From positions 41,754,609-41,818,608 of the forward strand of contig OZ018324.1 of assembly GCA_963969495.1 (NCBI GenBank): a DNA stretch of 64,000 bases. The letters run 5' to 3'. This document shows positions 33,518-44,839 of this stretch, in pieces (positions within the stretch are counted from its first letter, which is position 1; every line of letters begins with the position of its first letter). A program made the position numbers and the translations under genes. The stretch comes from Ceratothoa steindachneri. Taxonomy: Eukaryota > Arthropoda > Malacostraca > Isopoda > Cymothoidae. The notes beneath the pieces were generated by a model. The model was not told the DNA's origin. It saw only the letters and a list, made by a program, of their open reading frames with translations, and did no database searches.

Positions 33518-33816
33518 TACATGATACCAAAATACTCAGGATTTATACAGTAAATTTTATGGCTCTCCATCAGCACCTATACCAAGGAAATCTAAAGTTA
33601 GTGATTTAATAGAAGGAGTAATAAAGGGTAAATACAAGTGGAACTTCGACGCTGAGATTGCAGAAGAACTACTCCAAGCGTTTAGACAAGGCCTGATCCA
33701 AATTTGTCTAGAATAATGTTTCAATCTCAACCATGAACAATTTAGAAAGAAAAAGTCAGGAAGAGTAAGATTGCCAGCAAGATAAAGAGAAGTTAAAGTT
33801 AACCAAACTCACAAAA

Positions 33817-34540
33817 TTGAACATGACTTCTTGCACTAGATATATCAGAAATTTAAATATCTTTTCACTTAACGTAAACGGTTGGAAGAACACAAGTAGG
33901 ATACACAAAGAAATTATAAGATCCGTTGATCCTGACATTGTGCTCATTTCCGAGCATGGTTTAAATCATGATAACAAATATATAAAAAATATACAACAAC
34001 GAGATGCTGATAGTTACCCACTCGATGAAAGACACGATGAGGTAGCCATTGCCAACAGAAAAGGGCTAAAGTTTAAGGAAATACGGGATTTGGAAGAGTT
34101 TTATCTTGCAGTTAAAATAAGCAGGACGTACGATGACCTCGTAGGTGCGTTTCGATTCCAACCTCCCATGCGTCCATACTCACCAATCTCCAACTTTCAA
34201 CGACTCTTCAGCAAGGACCCCTAAACTATCTTAATTGGTCATTTTAATGCCCGCTGAAGAAAGGCCGGGTACAACAGTTAATAGAGCCGGAAATACGCTG
34301 GGCCTTCTAATCGAGAGAGGCATAGTGAAGAAAGAAGGACCTGATTTTGCCACTTTTCACGCAAAAAGGTCTACTACTAGACCAGAAGTAATATTAACCA
34401 ACCGGAACTTCTTCCTGAATCAAGTGACTCTTCCGAGCACTTACGCTCTAACGGATCACATCAGCATGGTTACACACATCTCTATCTCTCCGATTGAAGT
34501 CCATATTCCCAGGCGAACGTGCTTGGCAAAAGAAAAATGA
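33817..34540 (+). pseudogene. LINE copy A ORF2 endonuclease
   Basis: Open frame 33817-34224 starts near the true ORF2 start and reads NIFSLNVNGWKNTSRIHKEI, then VDPDIVLISEHGLNH, VAIANRKGLKFKEIRDLEEF and YLAVKIS. A frameshift near 34228 leads to the second half (34235-34540): NTLGLLIERGIVKKEGPDFA, TFHAKRSTTRPEVILTN, and the end YALTDHISMVTHISIS, which holds the D-H pair of this endonuclease fold. Normally the D-H is S-D-H; here it reads T-D-H. The G-D-F-N block between the halves is frameshifted. Coding after 34540 is heavily eroded. Confidence 0.75.
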
Positions 34541-34818
34541 ACGACATACAGTGAACATCTGCAGGATTTACCGATAGATCAAGTAGAAGGTGCCTCGCTG
34601 GAGTAGATCGACGAAACACTCGACCACCTAACGTCAAAGATCACGGGGGCTGACCACCTAATTGTCCTTTGGATGGAACACAAAACACTACATGCTTCAA
34701 GGTGGGACTTTAAAATCTAAAATAAAATGTATCAGCTGAAGGAAATTGTTTATTTTATAAATATATATAGAATGACGGCGTGTGGATACGAAGAACAACA
34801 AGGGTTGGGGAACGAGAT

Positions 34819-34826
34819 CAAGCATC
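34819..34826 (+). repeat. 8-bp target site duplication, left
   Basis: CAAGCATC, identical to 35877-35884. Confidence 0.9.
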
Positions 34827-34854
34827 GGTAAATATGTAGACGAGCGGCCCGGCC
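34827..34854 (+). repeat. left terminal inverted repeat of Merlin-like element
   Basis: 28 bp, starts GGTAAATATGTAGACG and ends GGCCCGGCC; exact reverse complement of 35849-35876. Confidence 0.95.
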
Positions 34855-35289
34855 GAAAAGATGTACTATTTCGTTCCGTGTTCCAAAATGTTTCACGTTT
34901 TCGGAGTACATTTAAGGGGACAACTCGTGTAGGGGTAAACACGATTCGTGGACCACACTAAGATGATCCTGAGTTTCATTATATTGGGGGGGGGTCTGGG
35001 GGGCACAGCCCCGCAGTTTATAATCCTAATTTTTATAATGTTCTGACGATTACAGAGGTGAATGCTTCAACTACATTATGTCAGCGCCTCTAATCGTTTT
35101 GCGAATTATAATAGGGGTGGGGGGGGGGAGGGGGATATGGCGTCAGAAATGATTGATTTGAATTTTTTTCCACTTAATATCTTTTTATTATCCTCCTTTG
35201 TAGTCGTTTTTATTTGTGAATATATTTTTCCCCATTTTACTATTTTTATTAACTTCTTTCATGCATTTAAATCTATTTAGCTAGATCAT

Positions 35290-35580
35290 TTGAAGGAACT
35301 AATTTATTTTCAGCAGTATGGTGTGTCAAACAGACGCAGTGTGCAAATGACTCATAGTATGAAAATGGTATCGAATTGTGCACTTTGTCCGTCCTCCATT
35401 TCGGAATTATTAACTCTAGTTTCTGATAAAGATAAATTGTTCACCTTTTTGGATGTTCATAATTTAGTTAAAATTAAAAGCGAATGCGACATTTGTGGCC
35501 GGGCATTAGATGTGACCCCTCAGTTTAAATTTAGATGCTCGGAAATAAAACGTGATTCAAGTCAGCTATATTTCGAATAG
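35290..35580 (+). pseudogene. partial Merlin-like transposase N-terminus
   Basis: A 96-codon open frame. It contains NCALCPSSISELLTLVSDKD, then KLFTFLDVHNLVK, then SECDICGRALDV and FKFRCSE. The spacing of the second cysteine pair (C-x2-C-G, then R-C) with a preceding leucine-rich F-L-x-x-x-x-L-V segment is what I would expect for the zinc-binding N-terminus of IS1016/Merlin transposases. It ends with a stop before any catalytic residue. I cannot exclude that it is captured host sequence; no residue signature decides this. Confidence 0.4.
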
Positions 35581-35647
35581 GACGCAGACGCGAGAAATAA
35601 ATAGGCATTCCTCTTCGCTATTCAGAAGTATAACCACTGCAATAAAG

Positions 35648-35745
35648 TACGTAAACAGCGTTTTTCGTTTAGCTATTTTCGGGCATTTTGGCAAAAAAGG
35701 CATACGTAAACAGCGTTTTCCGTTTGTTTACTTTCGGGCATTTTT
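35648..35745 (+). repeat. 55-bp imperfect tandem duplication inside the Merlin-like element
   Basis: GTAAACAGCGTTTTTCGTTT at 35651 recurs as GTAAACAGCGTTTTCCGTTT at 35706; each is followed by a TTTCGGGCATTTT word. Confidence 0.85.
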
Positions 35746-35848
35746 TTTTATAAAAAAATGGCGACAGCTATAATTCGAATAAGACTCAAACGCGCATGAA
35801 TATTCAGACACGGGTGAACGATAATATTTACACAAAATAATTTTTTTA

Positions 35849-35876
35849 GGCCGGGCCGCTCGTCTACATATTTACC
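35849..35876 (-). repeat. right terminal inverted repeat of Merlin-like element
   Basis: Exact reverse complement of 34827-34854, followed by the second CAAGCATC. Confidence 0.95.
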
Positions 35877-36189
35877 CAAGCATCTCATAGCGAAAATATC
35901 AAGAGAAATAGGACATGCTGAAGGAAATCCAAGGAAATTCTGTAGCCAACTAAAGAGATTGCGATAGTAGAATGAACATCAAAGTTAATGGCGTAGAAAT
36001 CACGGAAAATCAAGATATTGAGCGAGAATTCATAAGATATTGGCAAAACAGTTTCCGTATAAGTGATGAAAATAATGAATTCTTTGATGAAATATACGAG
36101 GAGCAAATTCTGTAAAGACTTTGAAAGCTGGGGTATATAACCTCACGCTGCATCGCACCATCGATGAGACACCCGTCGCGAGAGAAGAA

Positions 36190-37060
36190 GGAAGGCCCCC
36201 CATGAGGAATATGAAGCAGCTTTGAAAAGTTTCAAGTAAAAAGAGCGAGGTATAACTGAAATCATGGAAATGCAATTATTAACGCTCGCCGAAACATCAA
36301 CGAAACTCTATTAAAGATATTCAATGTTTGCCTCAATGTGGGTTACTTTATGGATCAATTTAAACGAGCCAGAATGATATTGATACTAAAATCTGGCAAG
36401 TCAAAGATGAATATTAGTAGCCATAGACCCATCTCACTGCTGGAATTTATGGGCAAGCTACTGGAAAACACCAACAATAGACTAAAGACCTACTTAGATA
36501 CTAATAACTTATACAATAACCAGCAACACGGCTTCCGGAAAAGACTTGGACCGAGGTAGCATTGGCAATGATAAACGAAGAGATCGCTATTGGCAAATCA
36601 GAAGTGGAAATGTAGACGTGGTTCTGTGAGATGTGGCCTCGGCCTTTGACAAAATGTGGTTGTCAGCACTGAAAAAAAAATCAACAACCATGGTATGGAT
36701 GAGAAATTGACAAAAATACTCTGCGACTCCTTAAAAGATTGACAGTAGTTGTAAGAATAAACGACATCGAAGATGAGCCATTTAATCTGGAATCAGGGAT
36801 GCCATGAGGAGGTTGTCTCAGCCCTATTATATGCGGTGTACACCGGTGGCATGCCTAAACGCGCCCAAGACCTCGCTAAGTACGTCCATTTGGCAGATGG
36901 CATAACGTAGGTCATCACCAGCATATACAAATACCCTGTTGACAGTGCCAACAGGACAAGCAGAGAAATTACAAACATTAATGACCTTGAAAAAATAAAT
37001 AAAATCAAAACCAACGTTCACAAGTTTAAGATGATACTTATGGGAAGTAGGAAGACAGCA
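36190..37060 (+). pseudogene. LINE copy A reverse transcriptase
   Basis: Open piece 36338-36559 holds RT blocks 1-2: RARMILILKSGKSKM, HRPISLLEFMGKLLENTNNR and NQQHGFRKR. After a frameshift: DVASAFDKMWLSALKKK (block A region; the first aspartate is present), then VVVRINDIEDEPFNLESGMP then GGCLSPI (block B, normally G-x-P-Q-G; a TGA stop replaces Q). The catalytic box, expected Y-A-D-D, reads LADG at 36890-36901, so the second aspartate is lost, and a stop follows three codons later. KFKMILMGSRKTAE near 37020 is the last readable block. The enzyme is inactive. Confidence 0.7.
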
Positions 37061-37174
37061 GAATGAGGACGTACCGAATTTAAGATTTAGACGTGCTTTG
37101 AAAAGCAGTCAGCTGCAGATCCTACAGGAAATTCAACCTATATATAGGTGAAAGTAAGAGAAGAATGAACAGGC

Positions 37175-38440
37175 ATATATAAACCAAAACCTAAAATAAA
37201 GTAAAAACAAAAAGATCAGAAATGGACAACTAAATAAAATAATTAAAAAATTTTGAAGTGGAAAAACCCTTTAAAAAATAAATAAACAAATAAATAAAAA
37301 TAAAAATAAAGATCTCTAGTGGACAAATTGGTTTCAGAAGAAAAAGAAGTAATAAATACAATATAAATATAAAACTTCTTTTACTTATAACAACCGAAAT
37401 TAAATGTGGAAAAGGAAAGAAAATAAAGGACGAAAGTGCAGTAACAAGTCTCTCATCATATACAAGAGTTCTTGTTGTCGATGACAAACGCTTGTATACT
37501 GACTCATTTGTTCATGAACAGATGAAAAAACTACTGAGGTAGTCAGACAACCTGGCACACGTATTCTCCCTCTAAAATAACACTTTCTATCTTATACCGT
37601 CGTTGATCGTTTTACACCCTCATCTAAAACTTGTCCGGAATTCACATTAAGCTCATCAATATTGGTTCACTTGAACCGAGAAGCAGAAGTGTGGGAAGTT
37701 TTTCCAGGAGCAAGTCGGCCCCGGGCCTCCTCCTCTCCTGTCGCCCCCGGAAGTGGGTGGGGAACATAAGGGAGGAGGACCCATAAGCCATATCCCTCCC
37801 GCTAAAATAATTTCTTGTCTTAGTTTCTTGTTACTCTAAAGAACCACATATGTAGCAGAATTTATCTGAACTATTTTTACACTGTCCTCTTGGCATTTTA
37901 ATTAAAATTGTTGCTTTTATTTAATATTTTATTCAGTTAAATAACCTGAAAATAAGAAATAAAAGAATGAAATTCGTTAAAATCATCAAATATGACAAAA
38001 ATAGCAATTGGCAACTTACAAAAGAGTGGAGTCATTTCGATAAAAATGACTTCCATTTTTGAAATCTATACATAAAACTACATTAAAAAATGTTATTCTA
38101 ATTTTTCTAGTCGACAAAAAGTTAAATTTTGTTAGACAGTGTTATTTACATTATTTAAGCAGTAATTTTCTCTCCTGAGACACTGCAATTTTCCAATGGA
38201 ATAACATCATTCATTTCCGGATGTTAATCAGGTATATTAAAGGGTGGTGCAGGTAATCACAGAAAGAGGATTGAATCTCAAACTTTTCTCATCTCATTTG
38301 GAACATTAAAAGTTTGATATTTTCGCGCCCGTTTATAACTTTTAAATTGCAAAAGATTTAACTTTGAGAACACCTATCTAATGTATAATAATAAACATCC
38401 TTAGTTTTACAGTATAAATAACGAAATAATGCGCAATGAA
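37175..38440. other. no recognised gene
   Basis: Purine-rich, then AT-rich. The minus frame 37230-37487 is low complexity. A short GC-rich patch lies at about 37690-37790. Confidence 0.45.
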
Positions 38441-38446
38441 CATATA

Positions 38447-38823
38447 ACGGGTGGCCCAAAAGTTACTTCACATTTTAAAAAAATAATAACACAAAAACTA
38501 ATTAAGTTATAAAAGTGGGTGACATATAAAATGAAAGAGGAGATCTTGGATTTTTATTATTTAAATATAATATCCTTCAAATGTTCTCAATTATTGTTAA
38601 AACAAAGGCGGATTCTTGACACCATATTTTCCAAGACATTTTCCAAAACATCAGGAGTGAGTTTGTCGATTTCTTCAATGATGTTTTGTTTCAATTCTTG
38701 AAGATTATCAGGTTTATTTACATATACCTTTTCTTTAAGGTATCCCCAAAGGAAACTATCTGGAGGGGTGAAATCAGGTGATCGTGGTGGCCAAGAAACG
38801 TCACCTAAACGTGAAAGGCCCAC
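38447..38823 (-). pseudogene. mariner-related transposase C-terminus (group with 48.2 and 61.3 kb)
   Basis: Minus-strand frame 38823-38587 starts with a shared block WPPRSPDFTPPDSFLWGYLK, then EKVYVNKPDNLQELKQNIIE and a tail NVLENMVSRIRLCF. The third catalytic aspartate is the D of P-P-D. The same block with the same order is present at about 48890-49080. On the element's outer side, 38447-38475 reads ACGGGTGGCCCAAAAGTTAC, preceded by TA, and is the probable terminal repeat. The rest of the element is missing: it ends abruptly at about 38823 against a GC-rich segment. Confidence 0.75.
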
Positions 38824-39140
38824 CGGTTTGTAGACACGCTCTGGCGCCTATCCCCTCCCCCCACCTTTTGGCAAAATCTAGAGGAAGGATGCCTCGATCA
38901 CAAACCTGGATCGGGAGTGCCTATAGGCGAGCACCAACAGACCGGTGTCTCGGCAGCTCCCTGCAGCCGAAAATGAAGCCTATTCGTCTCGAGCCTCTCC
39001 TGCTACCAGGGAACTTTTCCCCTGGGTCAAGATACGGGTCCAAAAACTGCACACATTCCTACCCGTTTAAATCCAGTGCAGGTTTGATGCCCTTAATATG
39101 AGGGCTTCCGTCATCATCAACCACGATGGACTACCCAAAG
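38824..39140. other. GC-rich segment of unknown nature
   Basis: Noticeably GC-richer than the flanking DNA. The plus frame 38778-39101 (107 codons) runs across the junction with the transposase fragment, so it is not a real gene as a whole. No motif recognised. Confidence 0.35.
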
Positions 39141-40650
39141 CAAGTAAAGCAAAACAACAGGGTTTTGGTATAAGAAAAATCAAAATATTTTCTTTATATA
39201 TTCTCTAATTATTTTCTCTTGATCTAATTTTTTCATATCCATACTTTTATTTCTAGGCCTAAATTCAAGAATTTTTCAGCTGAAACCTCATCTTTTTTCC
39301 ATTTAAATTTTCTTTTATCTCTAACTCTTCCTCACCATCATCATCATCATCACCACTAACTCTATAATTTAAGAAGGGGATTTTTTGAGTATTTGAATAA
39401 TAATTTCATCTTAGTTTGGTTATGACTTATGTTTTTTATCAAAGGTTTTTCTAATAATTATTTTATAATATCAAAATACAAAATGGTGAAGTTCAGAAAT
39501 AAATATAAGTATCGAAATTTTGTGAATATTTTAAAACCCCAAGAATTATAAATTAAGTTCAGAAAATTCATTTATAAATATCTTCTTCTATAACTCTATA
39601 TTTTAGCAACGTGATATTTTGAAAAGGGAAAAAATTAGTTTAGAATTCTTTTTTTAAAATTATTATAATTGGCGAAGTTCATAAAATTTGAAAAATTTAA
39701 CCATGGGTGCTTTTTTTTAGATTTTAAATTTTAATCCTAGTAGCGAAGCGCAAGCTTTCCCCGTAGGGAGAGTGTCCAAGTCATTACCTGGTATTTTTAT
39801 AATACCACACTCTGAAATGTATTAAAAGGACTTATTAATTTCTTTTGATGAATAAGCTTTTTGTTTCCACTTATCTTTGTACTCTTTGTCAGATAAAAAA
39901 AAAATAATAACGAATATTTCATACCTTTATTTACTGAATAATCTAATATTAATAAAAAATTAAATGTGCAGATTACCCCAAAAAAATGAAGTCATTTCAT
40001 AAAAGATAAAGGTCATTTTCATAATGTACGCAAAAAACTACAATAGAAAACTACTTTCTCATTTCTGTAGCAAAATCATTGTTAGACAATGTAATAAGTG
40101 TTTACTATGGACATTAGAGCTGGTCATACTCTAGAATTTTATGAAACTTGTGATGAGGGGTATTCAAATGAGGAATATTGGTGCATAGAACAAACTTTTG
40201 GCAGAAAAGTTAAATTCTGATTGATCTAGCCTAAATCAATTTGAAGTTTTAATATTGTTAGTTCTGGGTCATTTACTATATTTTACTATTATTTTAGTTA
40301 CCCCCCAAAGATCAAATTTACCGTTTTATATCAGCAATACATTTATGTAGTCTTAAAAGATATTGGTCTAAAAAAATGTCAAAAGGTATTAGAGACACAT
40401 GAGAAGTAGGAAACCTGTTAAAAATGGCCCTTAATTTAATTTGGTGTAACTACAAAATTGCAAGTAGCCAGTACTCATTAATCAATAGAAGGCAATAAAT
40501 ATTCCAGTAGTGTTGCCAGTTCTGGTAACTATTGTAACTAGTAACTGTTTATATAACATTTACATTTTATTTGAATGCTAGTAAAGGCTGTGAATCATTT
40601 TAGAATAACAGATAATTATTTGATAGAAATTATTTCTTAATCTAAGTGCC
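39141..40650. other. AT-rich stretch without recognised genes
   Basis: No coding motif. It directly precedes the 40.7-kb gene-like region and could be its 5' flank or an intron. Confidence 0.45.
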
Positions 40651-40652
40651 AT

Positions 40653-40666
40653 CTTTTTATTTGCAG
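40653..40666 (+). promoter_or_regulatory. possible 3' splice site
   Basis: TTTTTATTTGCAG-type pyrimidine tract with AG at the start of the conserved protein region at 40667. Suggests that the parent gene had an upstream exon. Inferred by eye only. Confidence 0.35.
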
Positions 40667-43020
40667 ATATACCTGAGATTAGTGTGACAATGACGAAAAA
40701 CAAGACAACACCGAAATCAAGTTCTCATTTGACTAATTTTGTTGGGACTGGGCAAGAGCTGATGGTGTCTCAGTTACCAACAATAAGAGATATTTTGAGG
40801 TACGGCATATACCTGAGGGAGCAAAGTGAAGAGGACCGGAGAAATTATAAAGTGCACCAGCTGGTAAAAGACGTGTATCAGGGCTTGATTAATCAGTGGA
40901 CCAAAGCTAATGCTCTCTTCAAACCACTTGTTGTAAATCAAAAGGTCACAATAATATCAAAGCTTAAGGAGGTGTGGAAGGAGGCAGTAAAAGTTTCCAT
41001 TGGTAAAAGAAAGATTGAAGTAAAAGAGAGGTTCATTGCAAAACTAGATAAGTTATTTGATATAATGACATGCAAATGTCAAATTTCCAGTTGTGCGGAA
41101 GTAGGTTGTAATGGCTGCGAGACTGAAGCCCCCATTAACTGCTGTTGTAGTAAAGAGAGAAAATACCTACTAGGGAACTGGCCTTTATTAAAGGACAAAA
41201 GGAGAAGGTTGGAAGTAAAAGCACCTTTCAAATTGGAGGTCCTGATATTCCAGGGCATAATAGACAATTAAGAGCTTTAGAAAGGAAAGAAAAAGATAAG
41301 ATAGCAGGAAGAAAGAGAAAAAGTAAGGAGGAAAGCACTGTTTTAGCAGGAAAAGCAGCAAGAAAAGAAATCGATCATTTTTGGCAGAAGGTGAAGATCT
41401 GGAGGCAGAAAATTCTGATGGTGACAACAGTTTGGGTGATGAAGTAACTTTTGAAGCTGCCCAAGAGCCGGAATCTTTCACCAGGAATAAAAAGAATCAT
41501 GATGAAATTCCAAATATTTCTTTTGCTAGTATAAGATATGGTGTCGGATTGAGACCAACTGCAGCTATAGCTACAGCAGCTTTAATAGATGTTGGATTCA
41601 TTACTGAGGAAGATAAAAGCAAAGTAATTGATAAAAAATAAAGTTAAGAGAGCATAGGAAAATATAATGACAGTTATTGAACATGAGTTTGAGGGAACTT
41701 AAGGAAGGATGGGGAAATTTCTTGTGTTCTCTTTGATTGTCGAATTGATGTGACAAATTTTATAATGGAGGCAGAGGGAAGTGAAAAATTGTTTCCAGCA
41801 AAAACAAAAGAGGAGCATTATACTGTCATCAGTGAGCTTGGGAGCAATTACCTCTTCCACTTTGTCCTAGAATAGGCTACAAAAGAAGAATAACATACAG
41901 AGAAGATCGCTAAGGCTATGTTTGGATGGCTGAGAGAAAGGGGTTTGGATAAAAGCTTAATGGCCATTGGAAGGAGACTCCACGAATGTAAACACAGGTG
42001 TAAATGCTGGAGTAATGCGAAAATGGAGCTCCATTTGGGCAGAAAACTTGTTTAGGGGGTCTGTAACCTGGACACTTGAGAACTCCCTCTCCGTCATCTA
42101 ATTATCAACCTGGATGGCCTAACACTATCTGACAACATATATTCCAGACCAATAGGAAAGCTCATTGACTCTTTTACAGACTTGGATATCAACCAAAATT
42201 TCACTCAAATAGCTTTAGGTCCTCCTCGTACCAAGATACCTCAGGAAGTGGTACAAGAACTTTACACTGATCAACACTACAGCTATAGAATTGTATCGGC
42301 AATCAGAGATGGAGTGCTTCCTACAGCTATTGGAAATGGGATCAGTAAACCACAGTCACCTGCTGACCACAGCTAACAAACTTCTTCGGCTGTGGGTGTC
42401 AAAGCATGGGCTCAAAGGAAAAGCCTTTAAGAATCTACGACTGATTGTTGAGTTCATCATTGGTGTATATTACCCATGCTGGCTTAACGTTAAGATTAAG
42501 CACTCTTGGATCAAGGGACCTAGGCACATTCTTTATCAACGTCACTGCCTTATGTCTCAGAAGAAGGAAGTGTTAGATATTGTTTTACCAACTGTTAAGA
42601 GATCAGCTTGCTATCCATGCAGTGAAGCCATCTTCCAAACCCTCCTATGCGCTGAAGGTCAGGCGAAGAGAACTGAAGGGGTGAAAAGAATCCAGACCAT
42701 CAGGGAGAAGGACACCAGACATCAATTGTGATGCTACCAGGATTGGAGAACTGATCAATCGATCAGAGGATGTCTCTGATCCCCCTTTCACTTGTTCTTT
42801 GAGTACTTCTGAATTAAAAAGCTTCTTTGACTCTCCTATAAAAGTACCTGACTGGCCTTGTCACACACAGAGCATTGAGAGGGTTGTAATAATGGTGACT
42901 GAGGCTTCTTCCAAGTATTTCTCGCATGAAAAGAGGGATGGAGGAATCAGGGCACAAGATACAAGTAGATGTCTGATGTTCAGGATTTAGTCAAAGCAAG
43001 ATTTGTGTGCTCTGGTGAAG
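40667..43020 (+). pseudogene. unnamed multi-copy invertebrate gene family, frameshifted
   Basis: A protein of about 700 residues can be followed through at least four frames. ATG 40690 is in frame and starts a clean 195-codon piece (TIRDILRYGIYLREQSEEDR, LIKQ-like basic helix, ERFIAKLDKLFDIMTCKCQI and a cysteine-rich CAEVGCNGCETEAPINCCC). A frameshift near 41170 leads to FIKGQREKVGSKSTFQIGGP. Then 41381-41641 holds an acidic stretch and SFASIRYGVGLRPTAAIATA ending EEDKSKVIDKK. Next, around 41950-42060, GDSTNVNTGVNAGVM, then INLDGL. Then 42291-42731: SVNHSHLLTTANKLLRLWVS, KNLRLIVEFIIGVYYPCWLN, KHSWIKGPRHILYQ. Finally 42799-42990: STSELKSFFDSP, PDWPCHTQSIERVVIMVTEA. I recall proteins with this exact block order in cnidarian, mollusc and arthropod genomes, listed as uncharacterised. 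The scattered conserved D, H and E positions make a transposase or integrase-like fold possible; that is inference. Confidence 0.6.
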
Positions 43021-43029
43021 TTTAACTTT

Positions 43030-44410
43030 TGAATATGACCCAAAGTGACGCATGCAGCTATATGTGGAGCTTTGCATACAATGTTCTCACTCAATAAACA
43101 TGTAAATTTGAGGTTACTTTGTGTTTGTGTACACTTGGAATAAATAAAAATAGGTTACATGAGCTCATGCCGAAATGGAAATGTTTACTTTTATTTAAAT
43201 GGAAATTGAAGTAGGTAGGAGCAATTGTATAACAAAATAAAGTTCTTTTTCAAAGTCTACACCTGAAAATCTATCATTTAAGCACCCCTCATTAAATGAT
43301 TTAATGAAAATATATCGTTGCCCCAAAGTATGACCCGCCCGGATGTGCATTGAAGTATCACTGAAACACAATGAGCTCAAAATAAGGTAAATTGTTGAGG
43401 AAAATTAATTGGAATTACGGGATAGGTTTGAATATTATATCTCAAATTACTAACTGACTATTTTAAGCTAGTACTAATTGGTTAATCCAATTATTTAGTG
43501 TGAATGGAAGTTAGGAAATTCAATACAACTTTACATTGACTGAGTCACTCAATAATTAATAATTATATATTGATGAATAAAATGAATCTATTCATTAAAA
43601 TATTGTTAAAAAAGTGTTTTTGTCACCATTTGACAAAAATTAGCCTATTAATAATGGATGTATGCAAATTGCAACTACTTAACTAAGAAAGCTACTTATC
43701 ATATTTTGTAAAGCTATCACGGTCATAATAATATTTATGGGCAAGTTTAAAAAAGTAGTTTAAATTTAACCAAACATCTTAAATCGATATAAATGACTTG
43801 AAAAAATGTATGCATATATTTTTTCATAATGGAAACTCATTTTTATTGCTAAGAAATTGATAAAGGGGTAAAATAAAATAAAAGGCACTGGGATGTATAT
43901 CTCATTAGTACGTCGTTATTCAACACACTTTACAGGTCTTTTTCTCTTGTTTATTTGCACGATAATCACGCTGTCAACCGAGAATCTAATCTGAATTTAA
44001 TACAATAAATTTTCCCACTACAAAATTGGTTAGGTAGAATTTTATTTAAATTTCAAAGTTTCACTAAAATGAACTTCTCGCTAAGAAACATGGAACGAGC
44101 CAAACATAAACGTATGCATTGTGGACATCATTTTGGTAAATTATTTTCCTAGAAAATATTTAGACAAGATACCTGATGCACTTTTCAGACTTTGAAATAT
44201 ATTTATCTTATATTGGAATATTTGGCTGTGGTGAAGGCAAATTTTGATAATAGGCCAACCATTCGAAAAGCATTCTGTTGGGGCGTAAACGTAATGATAT
44301 ATGGTGCTTTATGGGCTTTGTTAGGCATTTACTGGGGTAAATGAGGAAATCTACTAAATCTTCTTTGTAATGTAACTTGCTCGATTTGACTCCATAACTT
44401 TGTTTTTTTT
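43030..44410. other. AT-rich stretch without recognised genes
   Basis: No motif seen in the frames at 43195-43380 or 44208-44438. Confidence 0.45.
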
Positions 44411-44412
44411 TT

Positions 44413-44427
44413 GGGGGGGGGGGGGGG
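44413..44427. repeat. poly-G tract after poly-T
   Basis: About ten T followed by fifteen G. Confidence 0.85.
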
Positions 44428-44839
44428 CTATATAACAAGGATTTCGCTCCCGTATGGTTTCTGAAGCGCGGTGGCCTGCTTTGATTACGGTTTTTTTCTT
44501 TTTACATGTTTCACTAACTCCAAATCAACTGTTAGGAATACTCGCTGTAACTCTGACTACATATTCTGTACGTATGGCTTTTAAAATGGGCTATCCCAAA
44601 CGTCGGTCAACAAAACAAAATTTCTTTGTCTTGTCTGTCTTCAAGAGCTTAGAAGGGAATAGTTAAAACATTACCTTCATTCATTTACGCACTCTGCTCA
44701 GCTGTAAGACTAGGCTTAATTGGCGATTAAATGAATGCATACCACAAACGCTCTTCCTTATCTGAAAACAACCTTAACTAATTTTGGTTATAATCTCACT
44801 TGGTGAGTCCATAGGCCTGCTCACAATCTGACCATGTTG

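Larger units (their letters stand above)
31160..33530 (-). mobile_element. LINE copy B (minus strand): ORF1 and start of ORF2
   Basis: Non-LTR element oriented leftward. ORF1 occupies about 33517 to 31855 and ORF2 starts at about 31850 with the endonuclease, fading out near 31160; no RT follows, so this copy is 3'-truncated. It shares family with the plus-strand copy starting at 33540: ORF1 end and endonuclease can be aligned residue by residue between the two. The two copies point away from each other from a junction at about 33520-33560. Confidence 0.7.
34827..35876 (+). mobile_element. Merlin-like (IS1016-type) non-autonomous DNA transposon
   Basis: A 1,050-bp insertion bounded by perfect 28-bp terminal inverted repeats (34827-34854 and 35849-35876) that begin GGTAAATATGTAGACGAGCG. 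It is flanked on both sides by the identical octamer CAAGCATC (34819-34826 and 35877-35884). An 8-bp target duplication fits Merlin, hAT and P elements; ends starting GG fit Merlin and not hAT (CAGxG) or P. Inside, the frame 35290-35580 carries a zinc-ribbon-like pattern, CDICG followed 16 residues later by RC, as in the N-terminus of Merlin transposases. No catalytic DDE region is present, so it would depend on a partner for movement. It lies inside LINE copy A. Confidence 0.75.
33540..37170 (+). mobile_element. LINE copy A (plus strand), split by a DNA transposon
   Basis: Plus-strand LINE, 5'-truncated inside ORF1, with endonuclease (33817-34540), a 1,050-bp DNA transposon insertion (34827-35876) and RT (about 36190-37060). 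Removing the insertion leaves about 2.6 kb. Endonuclease and late ORF1 match the minus-strand copy B next to it. Confidence 0.7.

Noticed and set aside
34827..35876. hAT or P element on the basis of the 8-bp target duplication
   Set aside because: Ends start GG and do not match the CAGxG form of hAT; no P or hAT protein blocks inside. Merlin fits better but is not proven.
38778..39101. 107-codon plus frame
   Set aside because: Runs across the junction between a minus-strand transposase fragment and a GC-rich segment, so it cannot be one gene.
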